Assembly (NCBI RefSeq): GCF_964259225.1
Contig: NZ_CAXVKN010000021.1
DNA length: 33,733 nucleotides
Direction: 5' to 3' (one strand)
Origin: Catenibacterium mitsuoka_A
Lineage (GTDB): Bacteria; Bacillota_I; Bacilli_A; Erysipelotrichales; Coprobacillaceae
The translations under genes and the position numbers were made by a program. Below the pieces are notes generated by a model that made no database searches, had not been told where the DNA came from, and saw nothing but the letters and a program-made list of their open reading frames with translations. Positions 7,641 to 15,717 of the stretch are shown piece after piece. Position 1 is the first letter of the stretch; each line of letters opens with the position of its first letter.

Positions 7641-8300
7641 ATGCATAAATTATTAGAACCCTATGCAGCCCTTGTCCCATTCCTAGGTGTTGCGTTAGGT
7701 GATAATGTTGAAATAGCTTTACACGATCTCACATCTCCTGAACAGGAAGTTGTTGCTATCGCAAATGGTGAGATTTCTGGCAGAGAAATTGGTGCTAAGC
7801 TTTCAAATTTATCTGTTCATTATTTAGAAACAAAACAGTATGAAAAAAGTGACTATGTCATGAACTACAAAACAGCAGGTCCTGATGGTAAACTGTTAAA
7901 ATCTGCAACATACTGGATCAAGGAACCAGGAAATGTTTATCCTGTTGGTATGCTTTGTATTAACGTTAACGTCACAGATTTTGAATATATTGAAACTGCG
8001 ATGAGAAGAATTCTTGGCATTAAAGATAATACAAATGTAGAATTCAAATATGATAGCCCAATCGAAATCTTATCTTCTCCACTTGACGAGATGGTAGAAA
8101 AATACATCAATGAATGTATGCAGAATATGGGAGTTCCATCTTATGTTCATGCAGAAAGATTAAAAGTAGAAGAAAAGATCAGAGTTGTTAAATACTTACA
8201 GGATAAAGGAACATTTAAAGTAAAAGGTGCAATTGCCCTAGTTGCAGATAAGTTAGATGTTTCTGAACCAACAATTTATCGTTATTTAAAGAAAGCATAG
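7641..8300 (+). CDS. YheO-like PAS/HTH transcriptional regulator
   Basis: The protein has 219 residues. The N-terminal part (about 1-115) matches the YheO-like PAS domain, with LVPFLGVALGDNVEIALHDL near residues 12-31. The C-terminal part (about 165-219) is a helix-turn-helix ending in LDVSEPTIYRYLKKA. E. coli DauR (YheO-type) senses D-arginine, but ligands of other members are mostly unknown. AAAGGAGG lies 7 nt before the ATG. The gene is only 10 nt from the pyrophosphatase downstream, so the two are surely cotranscribed and the regulator may act on this operon. A weak promoter (TTTACT...TAAAAT) can be drawn at about 7590-7615. Confidence 0.85.
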   Translation: MHKLLEPYAALVPFLGVALGDNVEIALHDLTSPEQEVVAIANGEISGREIGAKLSNLSVHYLETKQYEKSDYVMNYKTAGPDGKLLKSATYWIKEPGNVYPVGMLCINVNVTDFEYIETAMRRILGIKDNTNVEFKYDSPIEILSSPLDEMVEKYINECMQNMGVPSYVHAERLKVEEKIRVVKYLQDKGTFKVKGAIALVADKLDVSEPTIYRYLKKA

Positions 8301-8310
8301 GAGGAAAAAC

Positions 8311-9951
8311 ATGGATTTAGTTTACGTAAGTGGTCATAAGAATCCGGATACAGATTCAATTTGTGCGGCCATCAGTTATTCATATTTATTAAATGCAACT
8401 CATAAGTACGGACAGGCAGTACCAGTAAGACTTGGTGAAGTAAGCCGTGAAACTGAGTATGTATTAAAGAGATTTAATGCACATACACCACAGTTATTAA
8501 AGTCAGTTAAACAGAAAGTAGAAGATCTTGATTACGATCAGGTAACTCTATTCTCTAAAGAATTAACTTTAAGAACTGCTTGGTCATTAATGTGCCAGAT
8601 GAACTTAAAGAGCGCTCCAGTATTAGATGATCATTCTCATCTTTTAGGTTTATTATCTTCTACAAACATTATTGAAGGTTACATGGAAGATTGGGATAAA
8701 GATATCTTAAAGAATGCACATACTCCAATTGAAAACGTCGTAGATACATTAGATGCTAAGATCGTTTATTTAAACCCTGAATTACGTACTATCAAGGGTA
8801 GTCTTCATATCACAGGTATGAACTCTCAGGAAGTTATTGATCATGTTAATGAACATGATGTTATCATCACTGGTGGTGACAGAACTGAAGGTATTCGTGA
8901 AATGTTGAAGAAGAAGGTTGATTTAATCATCCTTACTAACTCATTACACTTAGAAGAATCAGTTCTTGAAGAATGTAAGAATGCAGGTGTCAGTGTAGTG
9001 ACTACTGCTTTTACTACATTCAAGACTTCTCAGCAGATCATTCAGGCAGTACCTGTTGAATATGTTATGCAGAAGGGTGATTTAACATGCTTCTCTACAG
9101 ATGATACTGTAGATTACTTGAAAGAAGTAATGAGTGAAACAAGATATCATTCATATCCTGTTATTGATTTAAATGATCAGGTAGTAGGTACTATCTCTCG
9201 TTTCCAGGTTATTACTGGTGATCATAAGAAGATGATTCTTGTTGACCATAACGAAAGAGGACAGGCTGTAGAAGGTATTGAAGAAGCTGAAATCTTAGAA
9301 GTAGTAGATCACCACAGAGTGGCTGATTTCCAGACTGTAGGTCCATTACAGTTCAGAGCTGAACCACTTGGTTGTACTTGTACAATTATTGCAAAAATGT
9401 ATAAGGAACAGGGTGTAGAAATTCCTAAGAATGTAGCTGGTTTAATGTTAGGAGCTATTATTTCTGATACATTACTATTCAGATCTCCAACTTGCACAAA
9501 GACTGATAAAGAAATCGCCTTAGAATTAGCTTCAATCGCTGGTGTAGATGCTGAAGAATTCGGTCTTGCAATGTTTAAGGCTGGTACTTCATTAGTAGGT
9601 AAATCAATTGAAGAAATCTATAACCAGGATTACAAGGCATTCAATATTGGTGATGCAAAAGTTGGTATTGCTCAGGTTAATACTATGGATATCGATGGTT
9701 TTGCACCACTTAAGGCTGAAATGCTTGAATATATGGAAAATCTATGTGTTGAAAATGGATTCGATACAGCAGTTCTATTATTAACTGATGTCATCAATGC
9801 GACAAGTGAAGTATTTGTTGCAGGCAGCCATCCTGAATATGTAGAAAATGCCTTCAATGTACAGTTAGTTGAACATGAAGCAAACTTACCAGGTGTTATC
9901 TCTCGTAAGAAGCAGGTTGTTCCAGCTATCACACGTGCAATCAACGCTTAA
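8311..9951 (+). CDS. ppaC: Manganese-dependent family II inorganic pyrophosphatase with CBS and DRTGG domains
   Basis: The protein has 546 residues, much longer than the 310-residue core enzyme. Pyrophosphate hydrolysis to two phosphates drives biosynthesis forward. The DHH catalytic part starts with SGHKNPDTDS (metal ligands His9, Asp13, Asp15). A regulatory insert follows: CBS domain 1 (about 65-125), a DRTGG-type domain (about 130-240) and CBS domain 2 (about 245-305). Catalysis resumes with VDHHRV and AIISDTLLF, and the DHHA2 domain ends in the substrate-binding SRKKQ. In the characterised Clostridium and Moorella enzymes the CBS domains bind adenine nucleotides (AMP/ADP inhibit, diadenosine polyphosphates activate). 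It has a strong AGGAGG site and follows a regulator gene. Confidence 0.93.
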   Translation: MDLVYVSGHKNPDTDSICAAISYSYLLNATHKYGQAVPVRLGEVSRETEYVLKRFNAHTPQLLKSVKQKVEDLDYDQVTLFSKELTLRTAWSLMCQMNLKSAPVLDDHSHLLGLLSSTNIIEGYMEDWDKDILKNAHTPIENVVDTLDAKIVYLNPELRTIKGSLHITGMNSQEVIDHVNEHDVIITGGDRTEGIREMLKKKVDLIILTNSLHLEESVLEECKNAGVSVVTTAFTTFKTSQQIIQAVPVEYVMQKGDLTCFSTDDTVDYLKEVMSETRYHSYPVIDLNDQVVGTISRFQVITGDHKKMILVDHNERGQAVEGIEEAEILEVVDHHRVADFQTVGPLQFRAEPLGCTCTIIAKMYKEQGVEIPKNVAGLMLGAIISDTLLFRSPTCTKTDKEIALELASIAGVDAEEFGLAMFKAGTSLVGKSIEEIYNQDYKAFNIGDAKVGIAQVNTMDIDGFAPLKAEMLEYMENLCVENGFDTAVLLLTDVINATSEVFVAGSHPEYVENAFNVQLVEHEANLPGVISRKKQVVPAITRAINA

Positions 9952-9958
9952 TAAATTT

Positions 9959-9993
9959 AGCTATTTGTTGAGAACTCAACGAATAGCTTTTTT
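9959..9993 (+). terminator. Terminator of the regulator-pyrophosphatase operon
   Basis: AGCTATT-t-GTTG pairs with CAAC-g-AATAGCT around a six-base loop and is followed by six T residues. It begins 8 nt after the ppaC stop. Confidence 0.9.
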
Positions 9994-10018
9994 ATTTATT
10001 TGAAAATGTTGATAAATT

Positions 10019-10044
10019 AAAACAATAAGAATAATTTATTATTG
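10019..10044 (+). repeat. AT-rich inverted repeat upstream of the permease
   Basis: AACAATAA and TTATTGTT arms face each other across about 10 bp of A/T. This could be an operator, but in such A/T-rich DNA the match may be chance. Apart from this and the promoter, the 240-bp gap before the permease shows nothing else I can name. Confidence 0.25.
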
Positions 10045-10164
10045 TTCATTTAATTGAAACAGTTACTCGAAACAATATTTCACTATTTTGTCGTAAATAT
10101 CGCCATAATTTTATCTAATTTTGTATTTTGTACATATAAAAGTATGGTATTTATGTGAAAAATT

Positions 10165-10173
10165 TGGTATACT
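10165..10173 (+). promoter_or_regulatory. Extended -10 promoter of the permease gene
   Basis: TGG-TATACT fits the TGn-TATAAT extended -10 pattern. The -35 position (10145-10150, TGGTAT) is poor, as is usual for extended -10 promoters. The leader of about 55 nt is A/T-rich and ends in AAGGAGGAG. Confidence 0.45.
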
Positions 10174-10233
10174 TATTGAGGCATAAAAAAGATTGTTTTT
10201 ATTTTTAAACAAAAAATATTTAAGGAGGAGAGT

Positions 10234-11664
10234 ATGGAAAACTCAAAAATGAAATGGTATACCCTGGCTTTCATGGCATTTTCTACTGTTTGGGGTTTTG
10301 GTAACGTACTTAACGGTTTCGTTTACTTCAACGGTATCCAGGTTATATTCAGCTGGATTTTAATGTTCGCACTATACTTCGTACCATATGCCCTTATGGT
10401 TGGTGAACTTGGTTCAGCATTTAAAAATGCCGGTGGGGGTGTCAGCTCATGGATCAAGGAAACAATGGGTCCTAAACTTGCATACTATGCAGGGTTCACT
10501 TATTGGGCATGTCACATCACTTATATCGCAAGTAAAGGTACTGGTGGATTAAAGGCTCTTAGCTGGGTAATCTTCAGAAACCATACAGTTTATGATACCT
10601 TACCAACTATCTATGTTCAGTTAGCTACACTTGCTGTATTCTTATTATTCTGCTATATCGCAAGCCGTGGATTAAACCCACTAAAGAAACTTGCTACATT
10701 AGCAGGAACTTCAATGTTTGTTATGTCAATCCTTTATATCTTAATGATGTTCGCAGCACCAGCTATCAACCCTAATGGTGGCTATGTACATATGGACTTT
10801 AGTTTTAAAAACATCGTGCCACAGTTCAATGTACAGTACTTCACATCATTATCTATCTTAGTGTTTGCGGTTGGTGGATGTGAAAAGATTTCACCATATG
10901 TAAACAAGGTAGAAAATCCTGAAAAGGGATTCCCTAAAGGTATGATTGCACTTGCTATCATGGTTTGTGTATGTGCTATCTTAGGTACATTCGCAATGGG
11001 TATGATGTTCGATCCTAAGATGATCAATGCATCTGAAGAAGCATTCAAAAGCTATGTTGCTAACGGTGCTTATTGGTCATTCCAGAAATTAGGTGAATAC
11101 TATCATGTGGGTGATGCATTACTAGTTATCTACGCATTATGTAACATGGTTGGTCAGTTCTCTACTTTAGTATTAAGTATTGATGCTCCACTTAGAATGT
11201 TGTTAGACAACGAAGAAATTAGAGAATATATTCCATCTGCTTTATTCAAGAAGAATAAGTATGGTGCATATATTAACGGTATTAAGTTAGTTGTTGTACT
11301 TTCTGGTTCAATCATCTTAATCCAGTCATTCGTTCCTGGTGCAGCTGCTGTATTAACACAGTTAAATAAGCTTAACTCAGTATGTATGCCAATGCGTTAC
11401 TTATGGGTATTTGCTGCTTATGTTGCTTTACGTCAGGCTATGGACAAGTTCCCAGCAGATTATCGTTTCGTTAAGAATCAGGCTGTTGCTAAGTTCTTCG
11501 GTATCTGGTGCTTTATCGTAACTGCAGCTTGCTGTGTACTTGGTATGTATGACAAAGATCCATTCACATTCGCATTAAACGTAATTGCCCCTGTAGTTCT
11601 TTGTGCTTTAGGATTAATCATGCCTAAACTTGCAGAAAAAGAACGCCGTGAAGGAAAAAGATAA
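10234..11664 (+). CDS. APC-family amino acid permease (YjeM/GadC-like)
   Basis: This 476-residue protein has about twelve hydrophobic segments across its whole length. The first helix contains AFSTVWGFGNVLNGF, an unwound glycine-rich substrate-binding segment typical of the amino acid-polyamine-organocation superfamily. Another signature is AVGGCEKISPYVNKVENPEKGF near residue 210. This most resembles the YjeM branch of glutamate/GABA antiporter-like proteins, whose substrates are not firmly known. The start has AAGGAGGAG at ideal spacing. Its neighbour is a peptidase, so import or exchange of peptide-derived amino acids is plausible but inferred. No decarboxylase gene is nearby to support an acid-resistance antiporter. 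Confidence 0.88.
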   Translation: MENSKMKWYTLAFMAFSTVWGFGNVLNGFVYFNGIQVIFSWILMFALYFVPYALMVGELGSAFKNAGGGVSSWIKETMGPKLAYYAGFTYWACHITYIASKGTGGLKALSWVIFRNHTVYDTLPTIYVQLATLAVFLLFCYIASRGLNPLKKLATLAGTSMFVMSILYILMMFAAPAINPNGGYVHMDFSFKNIVPQFNVQYFTSLSILVFAVGGCEKISPYVNKVENPEKGFPKGMIALAIMVCVCAILGTFAMGMMFDPKMINASEEAFKSYVANGAYWSFQKLGEYYHVGDALLVIYALCNMVGQFSTLVLSIDAPLRMLLDNEEIREYIPSALFKKNKYGAYINGIKLVVVLSGSIILIQSFVPGAAAVLTQLNKLNSVCMPMRYLWVFAAYVALRQAMDKFPADYRFVKNQAVAKFFGIWCFIVTAACCVLGMYDKDPFTFALNVIAPVVLCALGLIMPKLAEKERREGKR

Positions 11665-11671
11665 ATGATAT

Positions 11672-11707
11672 AAAATATCCTTTTGGCAGGGCCAGAAGGA
11701 TATTTTT
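11672..11707 (+). terminator. Terminator after the permease
   Basis: AAATATCCTT / AAGGATATTT form a perfect 10-bp stem, extended by TGGC/GCCA across one T.G mismatch, with a 3-nt loop and a T-rich tail. The next start codon is only 25 nt further on, leaving no room for a promoter. The aminopeptidase is therefore probably reached by read-through. Confidence 0.85.
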
Positions 11708-11731
11708 ATATAAATTAAGGAGATAATATAA

Positions 11732-13051
11732 ATGTTTAAGGAAACTTCAAAAGAATTATTAGATTTCTTATCAAAAAGTCCTACTGCTTTCCATGCAGTA
11801 GAAAACTATCGTCAGATCTTAAATGCTGATGGATTTAAAGAATTATTAGAAAGTGAACATTGGGATATCGTACCAGGTGGTAAGTATTATGTAACAAGAA
11901 ATAATACAAGTATCCTAGCTTTCAAAGTAGGTACAAAGTTAGACAACTACAGTTTCAACATTGTGACTTCACATACAGATTCACCAACTTTCAAGGTTAA
12001 AGAAAATGCTGAAATCGAAGTGAAGAACAAGTATACTCAGTTAAATACTGAAGGATATGGAGGAATGTTATGTGCTACTTGGTTAGATCGTCCTCTATCA
12101 ATTGCTGGTCGTGTATTAGTATCTGAAGGTAACAGCATCGTTACTAAGTTACTAAACATTGATCGTGATTTATTAATGATCCCTAACGTAGCTATTCATA
12201 TGAACCGTGCGGCTAATGATGGATTTAAGTATAACTTACAGGTAGATATGCTTCCATTATTAAGTGCTGGTGATGATCGTCAGAAAGACTTCAAACAGAT
12301 TCTTGCGGATGAATTAGGTGTAAAGAAAGAAGACATCTTAGGTCATGACTTATATCTTTATAACCGCATGGCTCCATCTATCTGGGGTGCTAATGAAGAA
12401 TTCATTTCTTCAGGTCACTTAGATGACTTACAGTGTGGTTTCGCTTCATTAAAGGCATTACTTGCTGGTTATAACGATGAATCTATCGATATCATGGCTT
12501 GCTTCGATAACGAAGAAGTAGGTTCAGGAACTAAGCAGGGTGCTGATTCTACATTATTGAGAGATACATTAATTCGTATCAACAATGCTTTAGGTAAGAC
12601 TGAAGAAGATTACCACCGTGCACTTGCATCAAGCTTTATGCTTTCTGCAGATAATGCACATGCTGTACATCCAAACCATCCAGAACATACTGATGTAACT
12701 AACTGCACTTATATGAACGAAGGTGTTGTTGTTAAGTCACATGCTGGTCAGAAATATACAAGTGATGGCGTATCAATGGCAGTTGTAAAGTCTCTTGCAT
12801 CTGGCGCAGATGTACCTCTACAGTATTTCGCTAACCGTTCAGATAAGGCTGGAGGAAGTACTTTAGGTAATATCGCTATGGCTCAGGCTTCTATGAATGC
12901 TGTAGATATCGGTTTACCTCAGCTTGCAATGCATTCATCATATGAAACTGCTGGTATCAAGGATACTTACTATGCAATCTCATTAATGAAGGCATTATTT
13001 GATTCACATATTCAGGAAACATCTACTCATAGCTTAGAAATCAAACGCTAA
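11732..13051 (+). CDS. M18-family metalloaminopeptidase
   Basis: The protein has 439 residues, typical for M18 (aspartyl aminopeptidase/ApeB family). These cytosolic dodecameric zinc enzymes release N-terminal residues, often acidic ones, from peptides. Metal and catalytic residues are all visible: His81 in SHTDSPTFK, Asp231 in SGHLDDLQ, Glu261 and Glu262 in CFDNEEVGSG, and the C-terminal His401 in MHSSYETAG. AAGGAG is 9-10 nt before the ATG. It follows a permease and is translationally coupled (TAATG) to a small membrane protein. The exact substrate range is not readable. It appears intact. Confidence 0.93.
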   Translation: MFKETSKELLDFLSKSPTAFHAVENYRQILNADGFKELLESEHWDIVPGGKYYVTRNNTSILAFKVGTKLDNYSFNIVTSHTDSPTFKVKENAEIEVKNKYTQLNTEGYGGMLCATWLDRPLSIAGRVLVSEGNSIVTKLLNIDRDLLMIPNVAIHMNRAANDGFKYNLQVDMLPLLSAGDDRQKDFKQILADELGVKKEDILGHDLYLYNRMAPSIWGANEEFISSGHLDDLQCGFASLKALLAGYNDESIDIMACFDNEEVGSGTKQGADSTLLRDTLIRINNALGKTEEDYHRALASSFMLSADNAHAVHPNHPEHTDVTNCTYMNEGVVVKSHAGQKYTSDGVSMAVVKSLASGADVPLQYFANRSDKAGGSTLGNIAMAQASMNAVDIGLPQLAMHSSYETAGIKDTYYAISLMKALFDSHIQETSTHSLEIKR

Positions 13052-13413
13052 TGAAGTTTCAACAAGATAGAGAAAAGCTCATGGTTTCTATGATGGTAGG
13101 AACCATGACTTCCTATATTGCTCTTATGTTTGTCAAAGAGCTGATTAATCAGAAGTATTTAATCAATTTCTATATCGATAGTTTAGTGGCTGTTGTTGCA
13201 CTTGTTCTGGCATTCCTGCAGATCAAGATGCAGTATAAGATATATAAAGAGAGAAAGATTTCTTCTAAATCACTCAATATTACATTATTAAGCATTCTTT
13301 TCGCATTAATATTAAACGTTTTATTCCCTAAGGGAATTGATTTCTCGTTCCTCGTACTTGTTGTTGGAATGATCATTTCTAACCGTTTATGTAGTAAAGA
13401 ATGGCCAAAGTGA
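13051..13413 (+). CDS. Small four-helix membrane protein, unknown
   Basis: The 120-residue protein starts on the last base of the aminopeptidase stop codon (TAATG), so it is translationally coupled. The N-terminus is charged (KFQQDREKL). About four hydrophobic helices follow, near 12-28, 40-60, 74-90 and 98-112, and the tail is basic. I recognise no family motif. Coupling suggests expression with the aminopeptidase but does not show a shared function. Confidence 0.6.
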   Translation: MKFQQDREKLMVSMMVGTMTSYIALMFVKELINQKYLINFYIDSLVAVVALVLAFLQIKMQYKIYKERKISSKSLNITLLSILFALILNVLFPKGIDFSFLVLVVGMIISNRLCSKEWPK

Positions 13414-13436
13414 AGGATTTCCTCGGAAATCCTTTT
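13413..13436 (+). terminator. Terminator after the small membrane protein
   Basis: AAGGATTT-CCTCGG-AAATCCTT forms an 8-bp stem with four T residues. It begins on the last base of the stop codon. Confidence 0.75.
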
Positions 13437-13482
13437 AATCTATATTTAACCTTTTATGGCTATCTTTATTGCAGAAAGATGT

Positions 13483-13566
13483 TATAATGGAGTAGGAAGA
13501 GAACATTAGCACCTGCCGATTCTCTTCAACTGCCTCATGCCAGTGACCTGAACGCTGGCTTTTTTT
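13483..13566 (+). ncRNA. Candidate 70-nt small RNA or attenuator leader
   Basis: A perfect TATAAT (13483-13488) has no good -35 box. Seven bases downstream begins a stretch that is GC-rich for this genome and codes for nothing. It folds into a perfect 8-bp helix (GAAGAGAA 13496-13503 / TTCTCTTC 13520-13527) with a 16-nt loop. A 7-bp terminator hairpin follows (GCCAGTG 13539-13545 / CGCTGGC 13553-13559) with seven T residues. Both loops contain ACCTG. The terminator ends 20 nt before the ATG of the phosphodiesterase, so this is either a separate small RNA with read-through or an attenuator for the downstream operon. I do not recognise a known riboswitch class. Confidence 0.6.
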
Positions 13567-13585
13567 GTTAGAAAGGGTGATTATA

Positions 13586-14278
13586 ATGAAAAGATTAGCA
13601 CATAGAGGGTATAGTGATTTATTTCCAGAAAACACAATGTCTGCGTTTGAAAAAGCAGTCAATTCTTCATTTGAAGGGATAGAAACAGATGTACAGATGA
13701 CAATAGATGGCGAACTTCTGTTACTACATGATGATAAGATCAATCGTACAAGTAATGGTAAAGGTGTTTTAAGAAATATGACATTTAAAGAAGCACGTCA
13801 ATATAATTATAATAATAAGATGGATATCACAGAACAGATTCCTACGCTTGATTCTCTCTTGACATTACTTGATTGTACCAATAAATTATTGAATATAGAA
13901 ATCAAGGATACTGTATCTAGTGGTCTTGAAGAAAAACTAAGAGATGTGATTATGAAGCATCATATGACAGATCGTATTTATTTTTCTTCTACAAGTCTAG
14001 AAAGATTATTAAATATGCGTGCTTTAATGCCTGATTCTTATTATGCTTTAATCGTACTAAGAGGTTATAAGAAGTGTAAACAGCAGGTGATTGATCATCA
14101 TTTAGATGGTATTCATAGTCGTTATTCTTATTTGACACATGAAGAAATAGTAGATTTAAAAAGTAGACATATTAAAATAGGTGCCTGGACAATTAAAGAA
14201 AAAGAACAGTATGACTTCTTTAAAAAAGAAGGTATTGATTTTATATTTGCGAATGGATTATTTGAAGAGGATAAATAA
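13586..14278 (+). CDS. Glycerophosphodiester phosphodiesterase
   Basis: This 230-residue cytoplasmic GDPD-family TIM barrel hydrolyses glycerophosphodiesters to an alcohol and glycerol-3-phosphate. The signatures are AHRGYSDLFPENT (His6, Arg7, Glu16), the metal site GIETDVQ, and LLLHDDKINRTSNGKG with the second catalytic His. The C-terminus has GAWTIKEKEQYDFFKKEGID, the usual end of the barrel. GAAAGGGTGA precedes the ATG at 13586; an in-frame start at 13565 lies within the terminator tail and is rejected. There is no signal peptide. It is translationally coupled to rqcP (TAATG) and preceded by a terminator-ended RNA. Confidence 0.92.
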   Translation: MKRLAHRGYSDLFPENTMSAFEKAVNSSFEGIETDVQMTIDGELLLLHDDKINRTSNGKGVLRNMTFKEARQYNYNNKMDITEQIPTLDSLLTLLDCTNKLLNIEIKDTVSSGLEEKLRDVIMKHHMTDRIYFSSTSLERLLNMRALMPDSYYALIVLRGYKKCKQQVIDHHLDGIHSRYSYLTHEEIVDLKSRHIKIGAWTIKEKEQYDFFKKEGIDFIFANGLFEEDK

Positions 14279-14550
14279 TGAGATTAGATAAATTTTTAAA
14301 GTTATCACGTATTATTAAGAGAAGAACATTATCTAAAGAAATAAGTGAAGCATCACGTGTTAAAGTAAATGGTAAAGTTGCTAAACCTGCCACTAAAGTG
14401 AAAATTGGTGATGAAATAGAAGTCAGCTTTGGACGTACTATTTTAACAGTGAAAGTATTGATGCTTAAAGACCATGTATTAAAGGATGAAGCATCTTCTC
14501 TTTATGAAATTATTAAAGAAGAAAAAGTAGAAGAAGAAACTATTTACTAA
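14278..14550 (+). CDS. rqcP: RqcP-type S4-domain RNA-binding protein
   Basis: This 90-residue protein is one S4 domain, starting MRLDKFLKLSRIIKRRTLSK with ASRVKVNGKVAKPATKVKIGDEI in the middle. It matches the RqcP (formerly YabO) family. RqcP works with RqcH on stalled 50S subunits to add alanine tails in ribosome quality control. In Bacillus the gene lies close upstream of divIC, and the same order is kept here. It starts on the last base of the upstream stop. Other S4 proteins such as Hsp15 are similar, but neighbourhood and length favour RqcP. Confidence 0.85.
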   Translation: MRLDKFLKLSRIIKRRTLSKEISEASRVKVNGKVAKPATKVKIGDEIEVSFGRTILTVKVLMLKDHVLKDEASSLYEIIKEEKVEEETIY

Positions 14551-14575
14551 GAGCCTTTTGTAAGGTTCTTTTTTT
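14550..14575 (+). terminator. Terminator after rqcP
   Basis: AGAGCCTT / AAGGTTCT, with one G.T pair and a TTGT loop, is followed by seven T residues. It starts at the last base of the rqcP stop codon. Confidence 0.85.
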
Positions 14576-14588
14576 AATGCTAGAATAA

Positions 14589-14597
14589 TGGTATAAT
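14589..14597 (+). promoter_or_regulatory. Extended -10 promoter of divIC
   Basis: TGG-TATAAT is a perfect extended -10. No recognisable -35 exists because that position is the T-run of the preceding terminator. The divIC start is 26 bp downstream with AAGGAG between. Confidence 0.55.
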
Positions 14598-14622
14598 TCG
14601 ATTAGTTAAGGAGTTGACTCGA

Positions 14623-14910
14623 ATGGCTAAAAAGAAAAGAAAAATGGGTAATATATATGGAATTGTCTTTATCATAATTTCTGTATTTCTTATTTATACT
14701 TTATATGCAAAAGTACAGCATATTCAGGCTCAGAAGGCCACTTATCAGAAACTTGTTGTACAAGAGAATGAATTAAAGAAAGAAAAAGCAAAACTCGCAA
14801 AAGAAGTAGATAGTTTAAATGATAGTGATTATGTAGTACGTTATGCGCGTAGTCATTATATATTTTCTAAAAATGGTGAAGAAGTGATTATTCTACCGGA
14901 AAATAAATAA
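14623..14910 (+). CDS. divIC: DivIC/FtsB-family cell division protein
   Basis: The 95-residue bitopic membrane protein has a basic cytoplasmic start (MAKKKRKMG), one transmembrane helix (about 12-31, YGIVFIIISVFLIYTLYA) and an extracellular coiled coil (about 33-68, QKLVVQENELKKEKAKLAKE). The C-terminal NDSDYVVRYARSHYIFSKNGE is the septum-formation-initiator signature. It would join FtsL and DivIB in regulating septal cell-wall synthesis. The ATG at 14623 is chosen because AAGGAG lies 9-10 nt upstream; an in-frame TTG at 14614 abuts that site. Placement next to rqcP is the conserved Firmicutes arrangement. Confidence 0.9.
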   Translation: MAKKKRKMGNIYGIVFIIISVFLIYTLYAKVQHIQAQKATYQKLVVQENELKKEKAKLAKEVDSLNDSDYVVRYARSHYIFSKNGEEVIILPENK

Positions 14911-14930
14911 GCATGTGCTTATTTGCTTTT
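14905..14930 (+). terminator. Weak terminator after divIC
   Basis: AAATAAGC-ATGT-GCTTATTT is a perfect 8-bp stem followed by GCTTTT. It overlaps the divIC stop codon. The A/T-rich stem and short T-run suggest leaky termination, and the next gene starts 14 nt later. Confidence 0.6.
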
Positions 14931-14943
14931 GTAAGGAGATTGT

Positions 14944-15717
14944 ATGTTTCAGAAGATTTATAATAAATGTAGAGATAAAAATATAATTGTATATCTTCCT
15001 GATGATTATTACCAAAGTGAAGAGAGATATCCTGTTCTTTATATGAATGATGGTCAGAATGCCTTTTTTGATGATCAGGCTTATATTGGTGTCAGCTGGG
15101 GTATGGAAGATTATTTAAAGAAAAGTGGTTTAAAGGTTATTGTAGTAGCTATTCCCTGCGTCTTTAGTGAATATGGTCGTGCAAGTGAATATGGTCCCTG
15201 GGATGTTGAGAGTGGGGTCTTGATGCGTGATGGGTCTCATGAGCTCATTAAAGGAACTGGAGAAGAGTACTGTGAATGGTTGATTCATGATCTAAAACCA
15301 TATATAGATGGTCGTTATCGTACATTAAAAGATGATACGGCTATGATAGGGAGCTCTTCTGGTGGAGTAATCACTGCTTATGCCTGTATGAAGCATCCCG
15401 ATGTATTTCATAAAGGCGCTGCAGTTTCAACTGCCTATTGGCTCTATCAAAAGGAATTTATTGATTTAGTGAAGACAAGTGACCTAAGTGGAATTGAACG
15501 TTTTTATTTTGATGTAGGTGGGAAAGAAGGTTATGATGATGACTCTTTGAGTCAGGATTATTTATGGTCTAATAATGAAATAGAATATTTAATAAGACAA
15601 AAAGGAATTGACTATATGTATCGTGTCTTTGAACATGATGTGCATAGTGAAACCTGCTGGAGAAATAGAGTACCAGTCTTTATGTCTTATTTATATGGAG
15701 GAGGAAAATATAAGTAA
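14944..15717 (+). CDS. Alpha/beta-hydrolase, putative esterase (esterase D/enterochelin-esterase fold)
   Basis: The 257-residue protein is of the PF00756 type. The features are IIVYLPDDYYQSEERYPVLY with MNDGQNAFFDD near residue 36, the nucleophile elbow GSSSGG (Ser138) and a C-terminal histidine in HDVHSETCW (His234). The acid residue is probably Asp in FYFDVGGKEG near 190. The family covers carboxylesterases, siderophore esterases and S-formylglutathione hydrolases. With no signal peptide, a cytosolic acyl-ester hydrolase is likely and the substrate unknown. TAAGGAG is well placed before the ATG. The gene ends 60 nt before the relic and TnpB region. Confidence 0.82.
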   Translation: MFQKIYNKCRDKNIIVYLPDDYYQSEERYPVLYMNDGQNAFFDDQAYIGVSWGMEDYLKKSGLKVIVVAIPCVFSEYGRASEYGPWDVESGVLMRDGSHELIKGTGEEYCEWLIHDLKPYIDGRYRTLKDDTAMIGSSSGGVITAYACMKHPDVFHKGAAVSTAYWLYQKEFIDLVKTSDLSGIERFYFDVGGKEGYDDDSLSQDYLWSNNEIEYLIRQKGIDYMYRVFEHDVHSETCWRNRVPVFMSYLYGGGKYK

